Positions 10,942 to 20,910 of a stretch of 53,329 nucleotides of DNA are shown piece after piece. Numbering within the stretch: position 1 is the first letter of the stretch; the number at the start of each line of letters is the position of its first letter. Both the position numbers and the translations under genes were made by a program. The notes beneath the pieces are model-generated. The model saw nothing but the letters and a program-made list of their open reading frames with translations, did no database searches and was not told the origin of the DNA. The stretch lies in the NCBI GenBank assembly GCA_025331445.1, contig JAIWNE010000160.1:1-53329 (forward strand). Direction: 5' to 3'. This DNA is from Blakeslea trispora (taxonomy: Eukaryota; Mucoromycota; Mucoromycetes; Mucorales; Choanephoraceae).

Positions 10942-13328
10942 ATGTGTGCTCGTCCTGCAAAGCTCTTTTACTGTCACTGCGATCTATGCAAGAGTGTTCC
11001 AAAGGAAAAACGCTACGTGGCTCATTCTACCCACAAGTCTCACAAAAGACGTAGCAAGTACGAAGGCATGAAGTATCGCATTTGGAGAGAGACACTTAGT
11101 AAGTATAAGAAGTTCAATTCATAGCGATTGATTCTAAATAACTGATTTTTTGTTTTAGACGGTAAAAATGCCGGTGCTACCGCTCCTGCCTATCGTCGCA
11201 TAGCAGTTGACACAACCGCCACTCTGGGCAATGAAGGTAATATGTTGAATACTTTGCATTTGTAACTTTGAGCTCTATCTAACTTGCTTTTAGACAACAT
11301 CGTACAAGCCGTTGGAGATGATGAAGGTAGTCCAATGGACTACAGTTTCTCGAAGACCTTTTATGTGACGATGCTACTGATGTGATGGCATTGACGTTAA
11401 TGATGATGATGACGATGCCCCTGAAGCACTGAATGCTGAAAACCAGAACATCTTGCCTGGATATGTCCCTTATTGTAAGTAGAACTATATGATTGTTGAA
11501 TTAGCAAATTAACAGTATTCATCTTGTTGCCTACTTAGCCGATAAAATCCCACAAACTGACTTTTCAAAGATTGCCTCGTCTCTGGTATCTTATCTTCAC
11601 AACAACAACCTCCCAAACAAGCAAACCGAAACAGTGATGAAAACGTTGAACCAGCTACTACAACTCCACGGCGATGAGTTCCGTTTTCCCAAAAGCATGG
11701 CAACCTTCCGTGACCGTAATCTTCTTGAGGTATTTAGTGAGCGTGGCATCACTCACTACGCTGTATGCCCTTCCTGTTACCACCTGTCCAATATAAACAG
11801 CGAACCTACCCAAGAGGATATGACTTGCAATCAACCCTTACGAAATGCTGGATACAAGCCCACCAGTTCCGGCGAATTCTGCGAAGGTCTCGTGTATGAT
11901 TACAACCGCACCTCCTCCTATGCAAAACCTGTTCCTCAATTGGAGTATTCATACTGTTCAATTCCTACAACACTCAAGAAGTTCTTCTTGAGACGAGGCT
12001 CGCAGAACAAGTCAAGTCATGGAAGTCCCGCGAGCAAGCCAACAGGTATCTATCTGATCTGTATGATGCGACTGGTTTCTACGACTTCAAGGCTACCCCC
12101 TCTGAGACTCCTTTATTCTACAGTCAGACTACAACCTTCTGCTTTCTCTCAATGTTGACTGGTTCAGTCCCTTCAAGTCCAGTCATAGTGTCGGCTGTAT
12201 TTACCTCACCATCCACAACCTACCAAAGCAGTCCGGCCGAGATCTTAAGCAGAACATGATACTTGTTGGTGTTATCCCTGGTCCCAAGGAGCCACCCTTA
12301 CAGCAGTCAACAACTATCTTGCCCCTATAGTCAACGACCTGAAGGTATTGCCGGAAGGGTGTGGTGATGCAAGATGGTCCTGTTCAATACCACAAAGTTA
12401 GAGCATGCTTGTACTCTGTCAGCTCGGATCTACCTGCTACCAAGAAACTGCTGCCAGCATGTCTTTTAACAGTGGCTATGGGTGCCATCTCTGCAAAACG
12501 TTCTTCCCTAGATTTGAAGGTCCTGGCAACAACCGCAACTACTGTCATTGGAATTGCGATCAATGGGAGCCAAGAACGTTACAAGAAACCAAGGATAGCT
12601 CAACGGAATGGAAAAATGCTAGAACAGCTAGAGAGCGAAGTGACTTAGAGAAGAACAGTGGCGTCCGCTACTCAATTCTCTTCGAGTTACCCTACTACTC
12701 TTACAACATCATTGCCATCGAACCGATGCATGTCCTCTACCTTGGTGTTGTTAAGAAAACTCTCGAGACCATGTTTCCTACAAATGCTTTGTTACTTGTT
12801 AAAAAAGTCATGCAGAAAAAGTTCATATACAACCAGAGTGCCTCGTGTGCTCCCATGGCTAACAAGGTCACTAAAGATGGAATGTCATATGTCAAGGCTG
12901 CTGAATACAAGCACTTCATTACTACCATGGCCGAAGGTGTTCTTCGTCCTCCTTTGCTCACTGACGCTGAACACGCCTTGATCATGCATTTGATTGATGC
13001 TCTTAGGTTGTTTGATAATCATTTAATAGAGAAGACTGACGTCGAGGTTGCTCATAACCATCTACTTGCTTTTGCTCGGGGTTTAGAACAACGATATGGC
13101 CCCAAATCTGTTCCACCAAACTTCCATTTCATGTTGCATCTTCGTGAATGTATCTACAAGTTTGGACCAATATCTTGCTTCTGGGGTTTGGGCTTTGAAA
13201 GAAACAACTTCTTCATCAAACAGATCAATTCCAACCATCAACCAGGATTTGAAAAAACATTTATGGATAAAATGCAATCGATCATTTTCGCTAACGATTT
13301 TGACTCGGTTGCTCATTACGAAAGTTAA
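10942..13328 (+). pseudogene. Tnp2-like (CACTA/Plavaka-type) transposase, several frameshifts
   Basis: Begins MCARPAKLFYCHCDLCKS, a Cys-rich N terminus like the one on the - strand at 5982. Introns follow at about 11101-11159, 11238-11293 and 11475-11539. The later frame carries FRFPKSMATFRDRN, YAVCPSCYHLSN and EFCEGLVYDYN. The catalytic-region blocks are NVDWFSPFKSSHSVGCIYL, ILVGVIPGPKEPP, ACLYSVSSDLPATKK, GCHLCKTFF and IEPMHVLYLGVV. The end is FGPISCFWGLGFERNN and FDSVAHYES followed by TAA. These match the Transposase_21/Tnp2 family. Frames change near 11360, 11998, 12120, 12330 and 12430, so no full protein can be made. From 12405 to the stop the frame is open for 307 codons. The stop lies at the same place as in the 3541-5982 copy, and the missing C-terminal domain follows as a separate ORF at 13768. 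Confidence 0.82.
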
Positions 13329-13767
13329 AGTTGACAACTCTTTTGGCGCTTTTCTCTTATCCACTTGCTTTCTCTTTTTCTCTTTTTTCTTCCACTGACC
13401 TATAGATTCTTTTTTTTGTAGTATATGATAGTTAGAAATTGATATTATATATATTATTGAATAAAAAAAAACTTGGTTTATTGATTTCAATCTCACTTAA
13501 TTACTTTACAAAGCGTATTGTCCGAGTATGTCGTCTAACTTATAGCTTTGAACACTACGGTATACAAAGCATTATCTTGTAACTGATCACTGTCGATAGT
13601 CGCGTCCAAGTGTATATATCGCTGCTAATAATATGTTTGAAAGAAAAAAAATCGAAAGAAAAAAAATAGAGCTGAGTTGAAATTAATTTTTTAAATAACA
13701 AAAAAAGGTTCTCTACTTTACTTTTTTTTTATTAATTCTTCAAAACATTTAAATTATACAAAACGTC

Positions 13768-14502
13768 ATGTACCAAACAGCCCAACAAATCGCAGACAGT
13801 CTTCACGAACCAGGCAGCAATATGGAACTTGTGCCATTTGGATCAGATAGCTCTCTTCATAGAGAAGACATTTGGGAACTCTTTGAAAAAGACGGAGATC
13901 CTATGGGTCACGAACAGTTGAATGAGAATGGCCATATCTTGGTTTCTTTTGCAAAAAGAGAACCCAACAGGCTGAGTCAAGAGGACTTCGAGTGTCTAGA
14001 GGCCTATTATAACTTCCACTACGAGACGCCCCTTATTGTGACCAACAAGGTGCAAAAAATAAAAAAAATGCAAGTACTTGGCCACGAATCCAGATCTCGC
14101 TTGACCGGATGAGATGAAGGAGCACACATTTATGCCTACCGTGCTAATAACATTAAGACTGATGATCTAGAAGGAGTACGAGATACTGGAGATGAAGAGC
14201 ACCTGCGCGCAGGAATCATAGAGTATTTTTTCCTTCATGAGACTGATTATCATGAAAACGGTGAGATCTTTTCGACCAAACACTGTTTTGCCTTTGTCAG
14301 TTGGTACAAGAACCTGCGAATCGATATAGACGATGTTGAAACAGGCACGACTGAGAGAATTAGGCCTTTCCGCAAAGAATACGAGCGTAAAAGCTTTCGC
14401 AGCATTTTGCCCGTTCACAAACTGTATGTGCTCATACATATTCGTCATAGTGATATCAAACATTTATTCACTGCCTATCCGCTAACAAGAAGGCTAGCCT
14501 AA
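13768..14502 (+). pseudogene. C-terminal cistron of the Tnp2-like transposase (second unit)
   Basis: An ATG at 13768 opens about 114 codons (GHEQLNENGHILVSFAKRE, RLSQEDFECLEAYYNFHYE) up to a TGA at 14110. The same frame then goes on with IYAYRANNIKTDDLEG, EEHLRAGIIEYFFLHETDY, CFAFVSWYKN and RPFRKEYERK to a TAA at 14500. Homologous blocks occur at 2804-1802, and the last domain resembles the tail of the transposase at 48.3-51.2 kb. The gap to the upstream transposase stop is 440 bp, with no splice pair that would join the frames. One nonsense codon separates two otherwise open halves. Function inferred: C-terminal domain of the transposase made from a separate message or cistron. Confidence 0.6.
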
Positions 14503-15344
14503 TTTTTTTAAAACTTTTATTTTAAATAAACTCTCTACAAACGCACATTTGCAACAAGCAACCTATTAAGACTACGCAGGAGGTGTAAGCTGATTTCAAC
14601 TTGCTTGTTTACTTATATGCTAAAATGGAGCCAGCGCTTTACTACTTTTTTTTATTTTTATTAATTTTTTTCCATAAATCTCAAGCTTATTTTTTTAAAA
14701 CAATAAAAATAGCTCAACTTCTAACAAATACCCTTCCTTTACTTCGAACCAACGCTTAAACTTGACATTTCAACACATCTTTCTCCTCATGAGCAACAAC
14801 AACTAGCAATCTACACTTTTAAGTCATGTATTTGTTTTATACTTTTAAAGCAAGATGACGAACTCAAACCAGACAGTTTTAACAAAAAAACTTTAACAGC
14901 ACTTTTCTAAAAGTTGAAAACCAATCTGCAATAGCTATTGGGCCGTTTCTAGTTTCTCATGTGCACCATTGCAACATGCACAAACAACTTTAGTATACTT
15001 GATAATTTCTCTTGGCTTTGAAGAAAAAATAAACTATCTTGACCAATCAAATTACTAGAAATAATTTGCTGTGAGCAACTTTTAGCGGTGAGAAATTCAG
15101 GCAGTGCTAAAATGCGGAACTTGAATCACTTTAAATTTTTTATTTATTTTTTTTTCTCAAAGTCATTGAATGTAGAAATTGAAAAGCTAAAAGATGGTAC
15201 ATGTTGGAAGAAGGGACTTCGCTTTTTTTAAATGGATGTATTGTAGACAGTTAGAGATATACTTTGTCCAAGTTTCAGCGCATTCTGACCATTTTTGAGC
15301 GAGTTAATAATTTACTGCAAAAAGGACCCCTTTAACAACCCCTT
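14503..15344. other. Non-coding AT-rich spacer
   Basis: No reading frame with support. It lies between the transposase C-terminal cistron and the palindromic motif at 15345. Confidence 0.4.
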
Positions 15345-15376
15345 AAACTTGTGTTTTAAAACACAAGTTTAGGGCC
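15345..15376. repeat. 26-bp perfect palindrome of the AAACTTGTGTTTT motif, followed by GGGCCTC
   Basis: AAACTTGTGTTTT at 15345-15357 is followed directly by its own reverse complement (15358-15370), then by GGGCCTC. Each half matches the repeat ends at 8184-8203 and 8327-8373. It may be two transposon ends fused head to head, or a protein-binding palindrome of a subterminal region. Confidence 0.6.
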
Positions 15377-15403
15377 TCCAAAGTTAATTTTTTGTAGTGC
15401 TTT

Positions 15404-15448
15404 TTTCGAAAACGGAGTTCGAATTTAGACAGTGATCAAAAGCAGAAA
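15404..15448 (-). mobile_element. Fragment matching the 5' end of the LINE
   Basis: About 45 bp (TTTTTCGAAAACGGAGTT..., then GTGATCAAAA and GAAAG) match 21225-21275, the first bases of the LINE, in the same orientation, with a few differences. The match ends on the upstream side close to where the LINE begins, so this looks like the 5' tip of another LINE copy cut off by the palindromic repeat beside it. No tRNA remnant is seen next to it. Confidence 0.45.
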
Positions 15449-15857
15449 GTGATACGTTTGCGGTGCTTTTGTGTGAAATGTAGTGTAGCTGATAATATGT
15501 TGTAAAGTGTTCAATAGCCGAGACAGGTACTGTGACGATACAATTGTTGACTGATAAGTTATATAATAAAGTAATTGATTCTAGTTCTGATTCAATTTCA
15601 ATTCCTGTTCTATTCAATTCCTTTTCTGATCTGTTCAGTTCTCAATTCAATTAGGTACAAATCTTCGATTTAGAATGTATAACTGTCAATATTATATAAT
15701 ATATCAATTAACGATTAAAAGCCTGTTTATTTCAATTTTCTATTTCTTCTACATTTATGATTTTTTCTAAGTCAATTCTTATATAATTATTTGGGGTGAC
15801 GTCGACGCCCGGTTACGTTCCGGTGAATGTCCGGCTCGGAAAGCTACTGACGTAATT

Positions 15858-15864
15858 TATATAA
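15858..15864 (+). promoter_or_regulatory. TATA-like box of the original tRNA-Val flank
   Basis: TATATAA lies about 25-31 bp before the first copy of the tRNA start at 15889. Many fungal tRNA genes have such an AT-rich box about 30 bp upstream. It supports this side as the native 5' flank, now separated from the tRNA by the LINE. Confidence 0.35.
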
Positions 15865-15887
15865 CCACGCCACGTATCAAAAGATGA

Positions 15888-15903
15888 CGGTTTCTTGGTG
15901 TAG
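15888..15903 (+). repeat. Target-site duplication of the LINE, left copy
   Basis: CGGTTTCTTGGTGTAG here is identical to 21280-21295. It is the base before the tRNA plus tRNA-Val nucleotides 1-15. LINE insertions by target-primed reverse transcription commonly leave duplications of this size. Confidence 0.8.
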
Positions 15904-16100
15904 GCAAAAGAGTTTATTTAATAATGACTTGTAAGACTGATCCCTATGGGGCAAGTGTCTAATCATAAGGGCAAGCTAAAATAAGGATTATTCTAACTGG
16001 ATCAAAAGGAACAAAAAAATAAACTAGCAGAATAGAAAAAAAGGAAAAAGAAACCAAGAGAGACAATAAAAAATAAATAGAGAGAGAGCAAAAAAGGGAA

Positions 16101-17390
16101 TCAGACTACACTAAGGTAGTTGTAAAGAGTAGAAGTAACAGGAGGAGCAACTTGTTTGTAAAAGACAGGAAGCAACCATTCCAAGAGAGTGAGACCACGG
16201 ATATCCTGAGAACAGGGACTGAACTCGACATCGGGTAGGCAGATCATGTCCATGTCCAGCATAATTGAGCAGATGGTAGGCCACCAAGTGGACCAACGCA
16301 AAAGAGAGACAGAATGACGCTGGTCATTGGGAGAAGGAGCGGAGGGAAGTCGAGGGAGTTGGTTCAGCACAAAATCCAAAGGATTTGTCTGAGCATCAAC
16401 AGCAACACCAAGACGAGAAGCAACAGAGAGACAAGAGAGCAAATGGTTCCGTGAGGCATGTGGATGACCACAACGACAGGGAACAGGACGAGCAGGTAAC
16501 CAACCCATCTTCCAACGAAGAAGACGACTACGTTCCCAAACGGACATTGGCAGCACCAGGATGGGATCAACACCCAGCACAGGACGACAAGCACGCAAGA
16601 GAACCAGACCATCAGGTTTGGCCAAAAGGCCAGCCAGGTAAGCACGACGATAACGCCTAATGACAGGCTTGGGATCACCACCAGAGGTAGCAATCCACTG
16701 CTGCAAGGAAGAGAAGCGAGGCACAGAGGGAGAGACAAAAGAGTGACAGACCAGTTTCCACAGGGAGTTGTTCTTTAACAGCTTTGGCCAACGGAAACGA
16801 GGAGAAACAGAGGCAGAGGCAATGTGGGCAAGCAAGACAGCGAGCAAAGTATCAGCAGGAAGCTGTTGCATACGCACCAACATTTTAAACCCCAGAATGG
16901 AGACACGCTCCTTCATGCAAGGCAAGTGGGTCAGGTGTTTAAACACCACTGTTGAAGCCTTAGAGTGTCCACCAAAGGCAAGACGAAGACACTGATCTTG
17001 AGCACGCTCAATAACCCGAAGGTCACGAACTAAGAGAGAAGAGATAGCAAGACCATATTCTAGCTTGGGCCGGATGAAGGTGGCATACAGCCGAGCAGAG
17101 GTCAGACGAGAGAAGCCAGTCGAGTGAACACCCAAAGGTTGAAGACCAGAGCGCATGGCCACCAAGGCAGAACGAGCGTTGCGCTGGACAAGGAGAGTAG
17201 CATCCAGTTGAGCTTTGCTATTAAAGGGCAAGCCCAAATAGTCAAAAGACTCGGCAACAGGAAGAGCAGTACCATACAGGCGTAAAGGAGTAGTACGACC
17301 AGTATACAGCGGTGGGTTTACCACCACACACTTGGCCGGGTTCCACCGATACCCAAGAGACAGAGAGTGTTCTTCAGCTTCCTTCAACAA
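16101..17390 (-). CDS. LINE ORF2, C-terminal part after the frameshift (RT thumb and zinc knuckle)
   Basis: This open frame of about 429 codons continues the reverse transcriptase one base out of frame from the upstream part, starting LLKEAEEHSLSLGYRWNPAKC directly behind the YADDVVLIG region. It holds FDYLGLPF and RPKLEYGLAI, both typical of the LINE RT thumb. Near the end is CRCGHPHASRNHLLSC, a C-x-C-x8-H-x3-C knuckle like the C-terminal one of many LINE ORF2 proteins. No ribonuclease H motif is seen. It has no ATG near the join, so it is not a gene of its own. A single-base deletion near 17392 (CCCGCTTGTTGA) explains the break; a sequencing error is possible. Confidence 0.85.
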   Translation of the reverse strand: MLKEAEEHSLSLGYRWNPAKCVVVNPPLYTGRTTPLRLYGTALPVAESFDYLGLPFNSKAQLDATLLVQRNARSALVAMRSGLQPLGVHSTGFSRLTSARLYATFIRPKLEYGLAISSLLVRDLRVIERAQDQCLRLAFGGHSKASTVVFKHLTHLPCMKERVSILGFKMLVRMQQLPADTLLAVLLAHIASASVSPRFRWPKLLKNNSLWKLVCHSFVSPSVPRFSSLQQWIATSGGDPKPVIRRYRRAYLAGLLAKPDGLVLLRACRPVLGVDPILVLPMSVWERSRLLRWKMGWLPARPVPCRCGHPHASRNHLLSCLSVASRLGVAVDAQTNPLDFVLNQLPRLPSAPSPNDQRHSVSLLRWSTWWPTICSIMLDMDMICLPDVEFSPCSQDIRGLTLLEWLLPVFYKQVAPPVTSTLYNYLSVV

Positions 17391-19774
17391 GCGGGCATGG
17401 TCTCAGCAGTACCGATCAAAACAACATCGTCAGCATAGAGCAGTGAGTTGATCCAGAGGCCATCATACAGACGTTGAGGCATGGATCCAAACACACGAGA
17501 GCGAGGCATTGAGATGGACCGCAGGACGGCAGGGAACGAGTTAATGTACACAGAGTACAAGTAGGGAGACAAGATCGAACCTTGCAAGACACCAGTACCA
17601 GGCCAGAAAGAAGGAGAACGAGCACCAGAGACCAGTACCTCAACTTGCACATCGTCAAAAAGACAACGCAGCAGGCCAAGAAGAGGATCAGAGACATAAG
17701 TCTCAAGAGCACGCCAGACAATGTTACGATCAACACTATCGTATGCTTGCTTAATATCCAAGAAACAAAGGACAGGAGGTTCACCAAAGTGATCATCAGC
17801 GTGCTGACGACACAACTCATGCAAAGACAGAGCCTGGTCAAGAGTACCACGATGAGCGCGAAAGCCACCTTGAACGATATCCAGAGGAGGACCAGATTCC
17901 AAGAGCTCAGGATACACGCACAACTCCAGCAACTTACGCATGACCGAAGTCAAGCTAATGGGCCGGTAGTTGGCTGCACTCAGAGGATCACCCTTCTTGT
18001 AAATGGGCACGACCTGGGCAGTACACCAATCGCGAGGGATTCGAGACCAGAACCAGCAAAGAGAAAAGAGCAAGACCAAGAGAGGAGACAAGTCATCGAC
18101 AATGGGCAATAGCATCTCGGTTCTCAGATGATCAACACCCGGAGCTTTACGACGAGAGAGCTTCTTCAAGAGAGTGTCAGACACTAACTCGACCGTAAAG
18201 GGACAGTCCTTATCAGCAGCAGTAGTAGCACCAACAGGAAGGGAGAAAGACAAGTCAAGACCAAACTGGTTCTGAAGATACCTAGCAGTATCAACCGAGA
18301 CACAAGGACCAGAAGGCAAAGGGGGAGCAGTAGGCCGGAGAGCAGGCAGGTGATCACCAGCAAAGACAGACCGAAGATGACTTGACATCACCGTAGCAGC
18401 AACAGCAGGACCTTCAGGATGCGAGAACCCAGGAGAGGTAGTACGACCACGCCGTAACCGCTTGATGGTGGCAGTAGTGTCAGAGAAAGGACCAGAAGAG
18501 AGCTTGTCACAGAACTGCTTCCATGTTTCACGCCTACGACGCTTGAGCTCAGCATTGAACCGGTCACAACAAGAAAGATACGCACGCCACAGAACAGCCT
18601 TACCAACGCCGTCAGAAGCTCGTCGCCAAGCTCTTCGGGCGTCCTCACGAGCATCCACAAGAGACTGCAGAGAGCAAGTCCAGAACCAGGTGTTACCAGG
18701 AGGTCGTGGCTGTTTGCGACCAACAGACTCATCGAGGCAACGGTGGATGGTATCAGTGAGGCTACTAGCAATAGAATCAACATCAGGGATAACCCTTTCA
18801 GTTGGGAGAGTTGCGTGAGTAGAGGTACGACTGCTATGTTGCCCGAAGGCTTGACAAATAGAATACTTAACTTCTGCCAAGAGTGTATTTTTGATAGGTG
18901 CGCTATGCAACCTGAAAAGAGACTGATACAGCTCTACACTCTTGTGATCATCCAGACAAGACAGTTTCCATAAAAGACGCGGATGAGCAACTGGAGCAGG
19001 AGGTAGAGAAGACAGAGAACAAGACAGAGAGACAGGAACATGGTCAGAACCAAGGCCGGCATCACGGACAACAAGAGAAGGAGCAACCAGATCATCAAAG
19101 CTGATAAAGAGATCAATTACGCTACTCCAACTGGAGTGACCAGGCTGAGAGTTAGCCATGCGACTTTGAGAGAACAGAGTTGGAACACCTTTTGCCAAGA
19201 GAGAGTTCCAACAGAAAAGACCAGCTTCCTCAACCCATTCGGCCAGACGAGTACCACGAGTGTTACTTCGAGAGTCACCAAGAAGAGGAACACTACGCGC
19301 ATTCAAATCGCCACAGATGAATGCGTTGGTCTGAGAGGCATGAGTACGAGAAGGGAGAGACATAATGAGAGACATAAACTCATCATCGGACAGAGAAGGA
19401 GGGGCATAGACACAATGAATGAGAAAGGTAGAGACTTGACAAGAAAAGACATAAGGAGAGGAAGAAAGGAGAGGAGTAACTGGGTAAGGACAAGTAGGAT
19501 TGACCAAAAGAGAGATACCCATCTTGCCACGGAAAGAGTCAGCAACAGGTTGACCATAGGTATGATACTGTTGCCAAGAGGTGGGAAAACGAAGAGGAGA
19601 GAGTAGCCAAGTCTCGGTGATGAAGATGAGGGAAGAGTCATATAAGTAGTCAGTAACAGTACTAATGGCTTGACGAGCAATACCATTAGCATTCCATATA
19701 GTCATAGTAAAGTCATAGGTAGAAGGAGAGGAAGGGGGCATAGGTTCATAAGAAGGCATAGGATTGGTACTCAT
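17384..19774 (-). CDS. LINE ORF2, N-terminal part: APE endonuclease and reverse transcriptase
   Basis: 796 codons from an ATG at 19774. An APE-like endonuclease fills about residues 25-255: IWNANGI, FITETW, CVYAPPS, FICGDLNARS and the closing GLGSDHVPVS. The reverse transcriptase follows from about residue 550: ANYRPISLTSVMRK, CFLDIKQAYDSVDR, GVLQGSILSPYLYS and the catalytic YADDVVLIG near the end. The frame then stops (MPAC, TGA) where one base seems to be missing, and continues at 17390. The protein would nick the target and prime reverse transcription there. Its ATG overlaps the ORF1 stop as TAATG, which suggests that ribosomes ending ORF1 restart on ORF2. Confidence 0.9.
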   Translation of the reverse strand: MSTNPMPSYEPMPPSSPSTYDFTMTIWNANGIARQAISTVTDYLYDSSLIFITETWLLSPLRFPTSWQQYHTYGQPVADSFRGKMGISLLVNPTCPYPVTPLLSSSPYVFSCQVSTFLIHCVYAPPSLSDDEFMSLIMSLPSRTHASQTNAFICGDLNARSVPLLGDSRSNTRGTRLAEWVEEAGLFCWNSLLAKGVPTLFSQSRMANSQPGHSSWSSVIDLFISFDDLVAPSLVVRDAGLGSDHVPVSLSCSLSSLPPAPVAHPRLLWKLSCLDDHKSVELYQSLFRLHSAPIKNTLLAEVKYSICQAFGQHSSRTSTHATLPTERVIPDVDSIASSLTDTIHRCLDESVGRKQPRPPGNTWFWTCSLQSLVDAREDARRAWRRASDGVGKAVLWRAYLSCCDRFNAELKRRRRETWKQFCDKLSSGPFSDTTATIKRLRRGRTTSPGFSHPEGPAVAATVMSSHLRSVFAGDHLPALRPTAPPLPSGPCVSVDTARYLQNQFGLDLSFSLPVGATTAADKDCPFTVELVSDTLLKKLSRRKAPGVDHLRTEMLLPIVDDLSPLLVLLFSLCWFWSRIPRDWCTAQVVPIYKKGDPLSAANYRPISLTSVMRKLLELCVYPELLESGPPLDIVQGGFRAHRGTLDQALSLHELCRQHADDHFGEPPVLCFLDIKQAYDSVDRNIVWRALETYVSDPLLGLLRCLFDDVQVEVLVSGARSPSFWPGTGVLQGSILSPYLYSVYINSFPAVLRSISMPRSRVFGSMPQRLYDGLWINSLLYADDVVLIGTAETMPAC

Positions 19775-20910
19775 TAAGAGGATGAGACCGGTTCACCGTC
19801 ACCGGCCAAGGCAATTTCCATATCAGTAGAGGGAGCAGAGTCAACACCAACTACAGAAGAGAGAGGACCAACTACAGTACCGGCCTGTTCCTTTGACAAC
19901 CAACCTTGACGGACAAAGTCGTAGGCCACCAGTCTACGCGTTTGTTCACGAACATAGCCAAGAGCACGAAGAAGACGAGCTTGTTGCAGTTCACGAGCCT
20001 TGGCAGTGAGAGCATCGGCATCCAGAGAGGCAAAAGCAGGATCAAAGACATTGGATCCAGAGAAAGGATCAAAGTCTGTCAAGACCGGGAGAGAATACTT
20101 GTCCATGACCTTAAGAAGATCAGCCTTGTAAGCAGTGTGAATGAGCAAAGCTACAACGTTACGAGCTGGGTAGTGCACATCAAGGACACGGCTGTTATCC
20201 AATCCGATAAGTCGCAGCTTATGACGGAAAGCAGAGAGACGGTCCCGATACTTGTTTGGCAAGTAAACATACTCAAAGAGAGGTGAGTCTACTGAAGAGC
20301 CAGCCGGAGAAGAAACAAGAAAGATACGAGCAGCGGCCTTACGTTGGCGAGGCGTGATCTTTTTCTTGGGCTTGGCCTGAACAGCCAAAGAGGAAACCGA
20401 CTTGTTGGACTTACCATAGGCCTCAGCAGGTGTAGGAGCAGCAGCAGCAACATGAGCCCATTTAGACACGGCGGCCGAAGGAGAGACAGAAGGAGCAGGC
20501 AAGGAAGAAGGAAGCAAGTCATCATCCATTGCTACATCAACAGACGGGGACAAAGAGAGAGAAGGACCAGACTTGTTCTCAAGTTCCAAGATCTTGGCAC
20601 GAGCAGCGGCAAGCTCTTTCTTGAGTGCCGAGTTCTCAGCAACAAGAGACTCCAACTGAGAGAGACGCTCTTCATACTTTTCAAACTTGGCCTGAAAAGC
20701 AGCAAACCAAGCAGGAGGAGCAGAGGAAGAGGGAGAGGCCGACGAGAGCAAAGAAACATTACTTACCTCTGGCAAAGAATCAGCACCAGAGAGAGAAGGA
20801 GCAACAGAGAGACCAAAGTCAAAGACAACGTCTTTGTTCAGCTCAAGTGGAGCAGATGTCGAAGAGATGCTGACGTCATCAACTCGAGATCTCGGCAAGG
20901 TACGCGTCAT
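19774..20910 (-). CDS. LINE ORF1, nucleic-acid-binding/chaperone type protein
   Basis: 378 codons from the first in-frame ATG (20910) to TAA at 19774. A Ser/Ala-rich N-terminal third is followed by a coiled coil (FEKYEERLSQLESLVAENSA, then a KELAAARAKILELENK stretch). Next comes a basic stretch with KKKITPRQRKAAARIF, and a domain with FEYVYLPNKYRDRLSAFRHK and VLDVHYPARNVVALLIH. The coiled coil plus compact C-terminal domain is the usual plan of LINE ORF1 proteins, which bind the element RNA. No CCHC knuckle is seen in this ORF. The same frame is open upstream of the ATG without a stop to the end of the element (about 120 more codons of similar Ser/Thr-rich composition), so a non-ATG start or a lost upstream start is possible. 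Confidence 0.8.
   Translation of the reverse strand: MTRTLPRSRVDDVSISSTSAPLELNKDVVFDFGLSVAPSLSGADSLPEVSNVSLLSSASPSSSAPPAWFAAFQAKFEKYEERLSQLESLVAENSALKKELAAARAKILELENKSGPSLSLSPSVDVAMDDDLLPSSLPAPSVSPSAAVSKWAHVAAAAPTPAEAYGKSNKSVSSLAVQAKPKKKITPRQRKAAARIFLVSSPAGSSVDSPLFEYVYLPNKYRDRLSAFRHKLRLIGLDNSRVLDVHYPARNVVALLIHTAYKADLLKVMDKYSLPVLTDFDPFSGSNVFDPAFASLDADALTAKARELQQARLLRALGYVREQTRRLVAYDFVRQGWLSKEQAGTVVGPLSSVVGVDSAPSTDMEIALAGDGEPVSSS

Noticed and set aside
15790..15860. GC-richer stretch tested as a second tRNA or 5S gene
   Set aside because: No cloverleaf or B-box could be drawn; more likely just the tRNA-Val flank.
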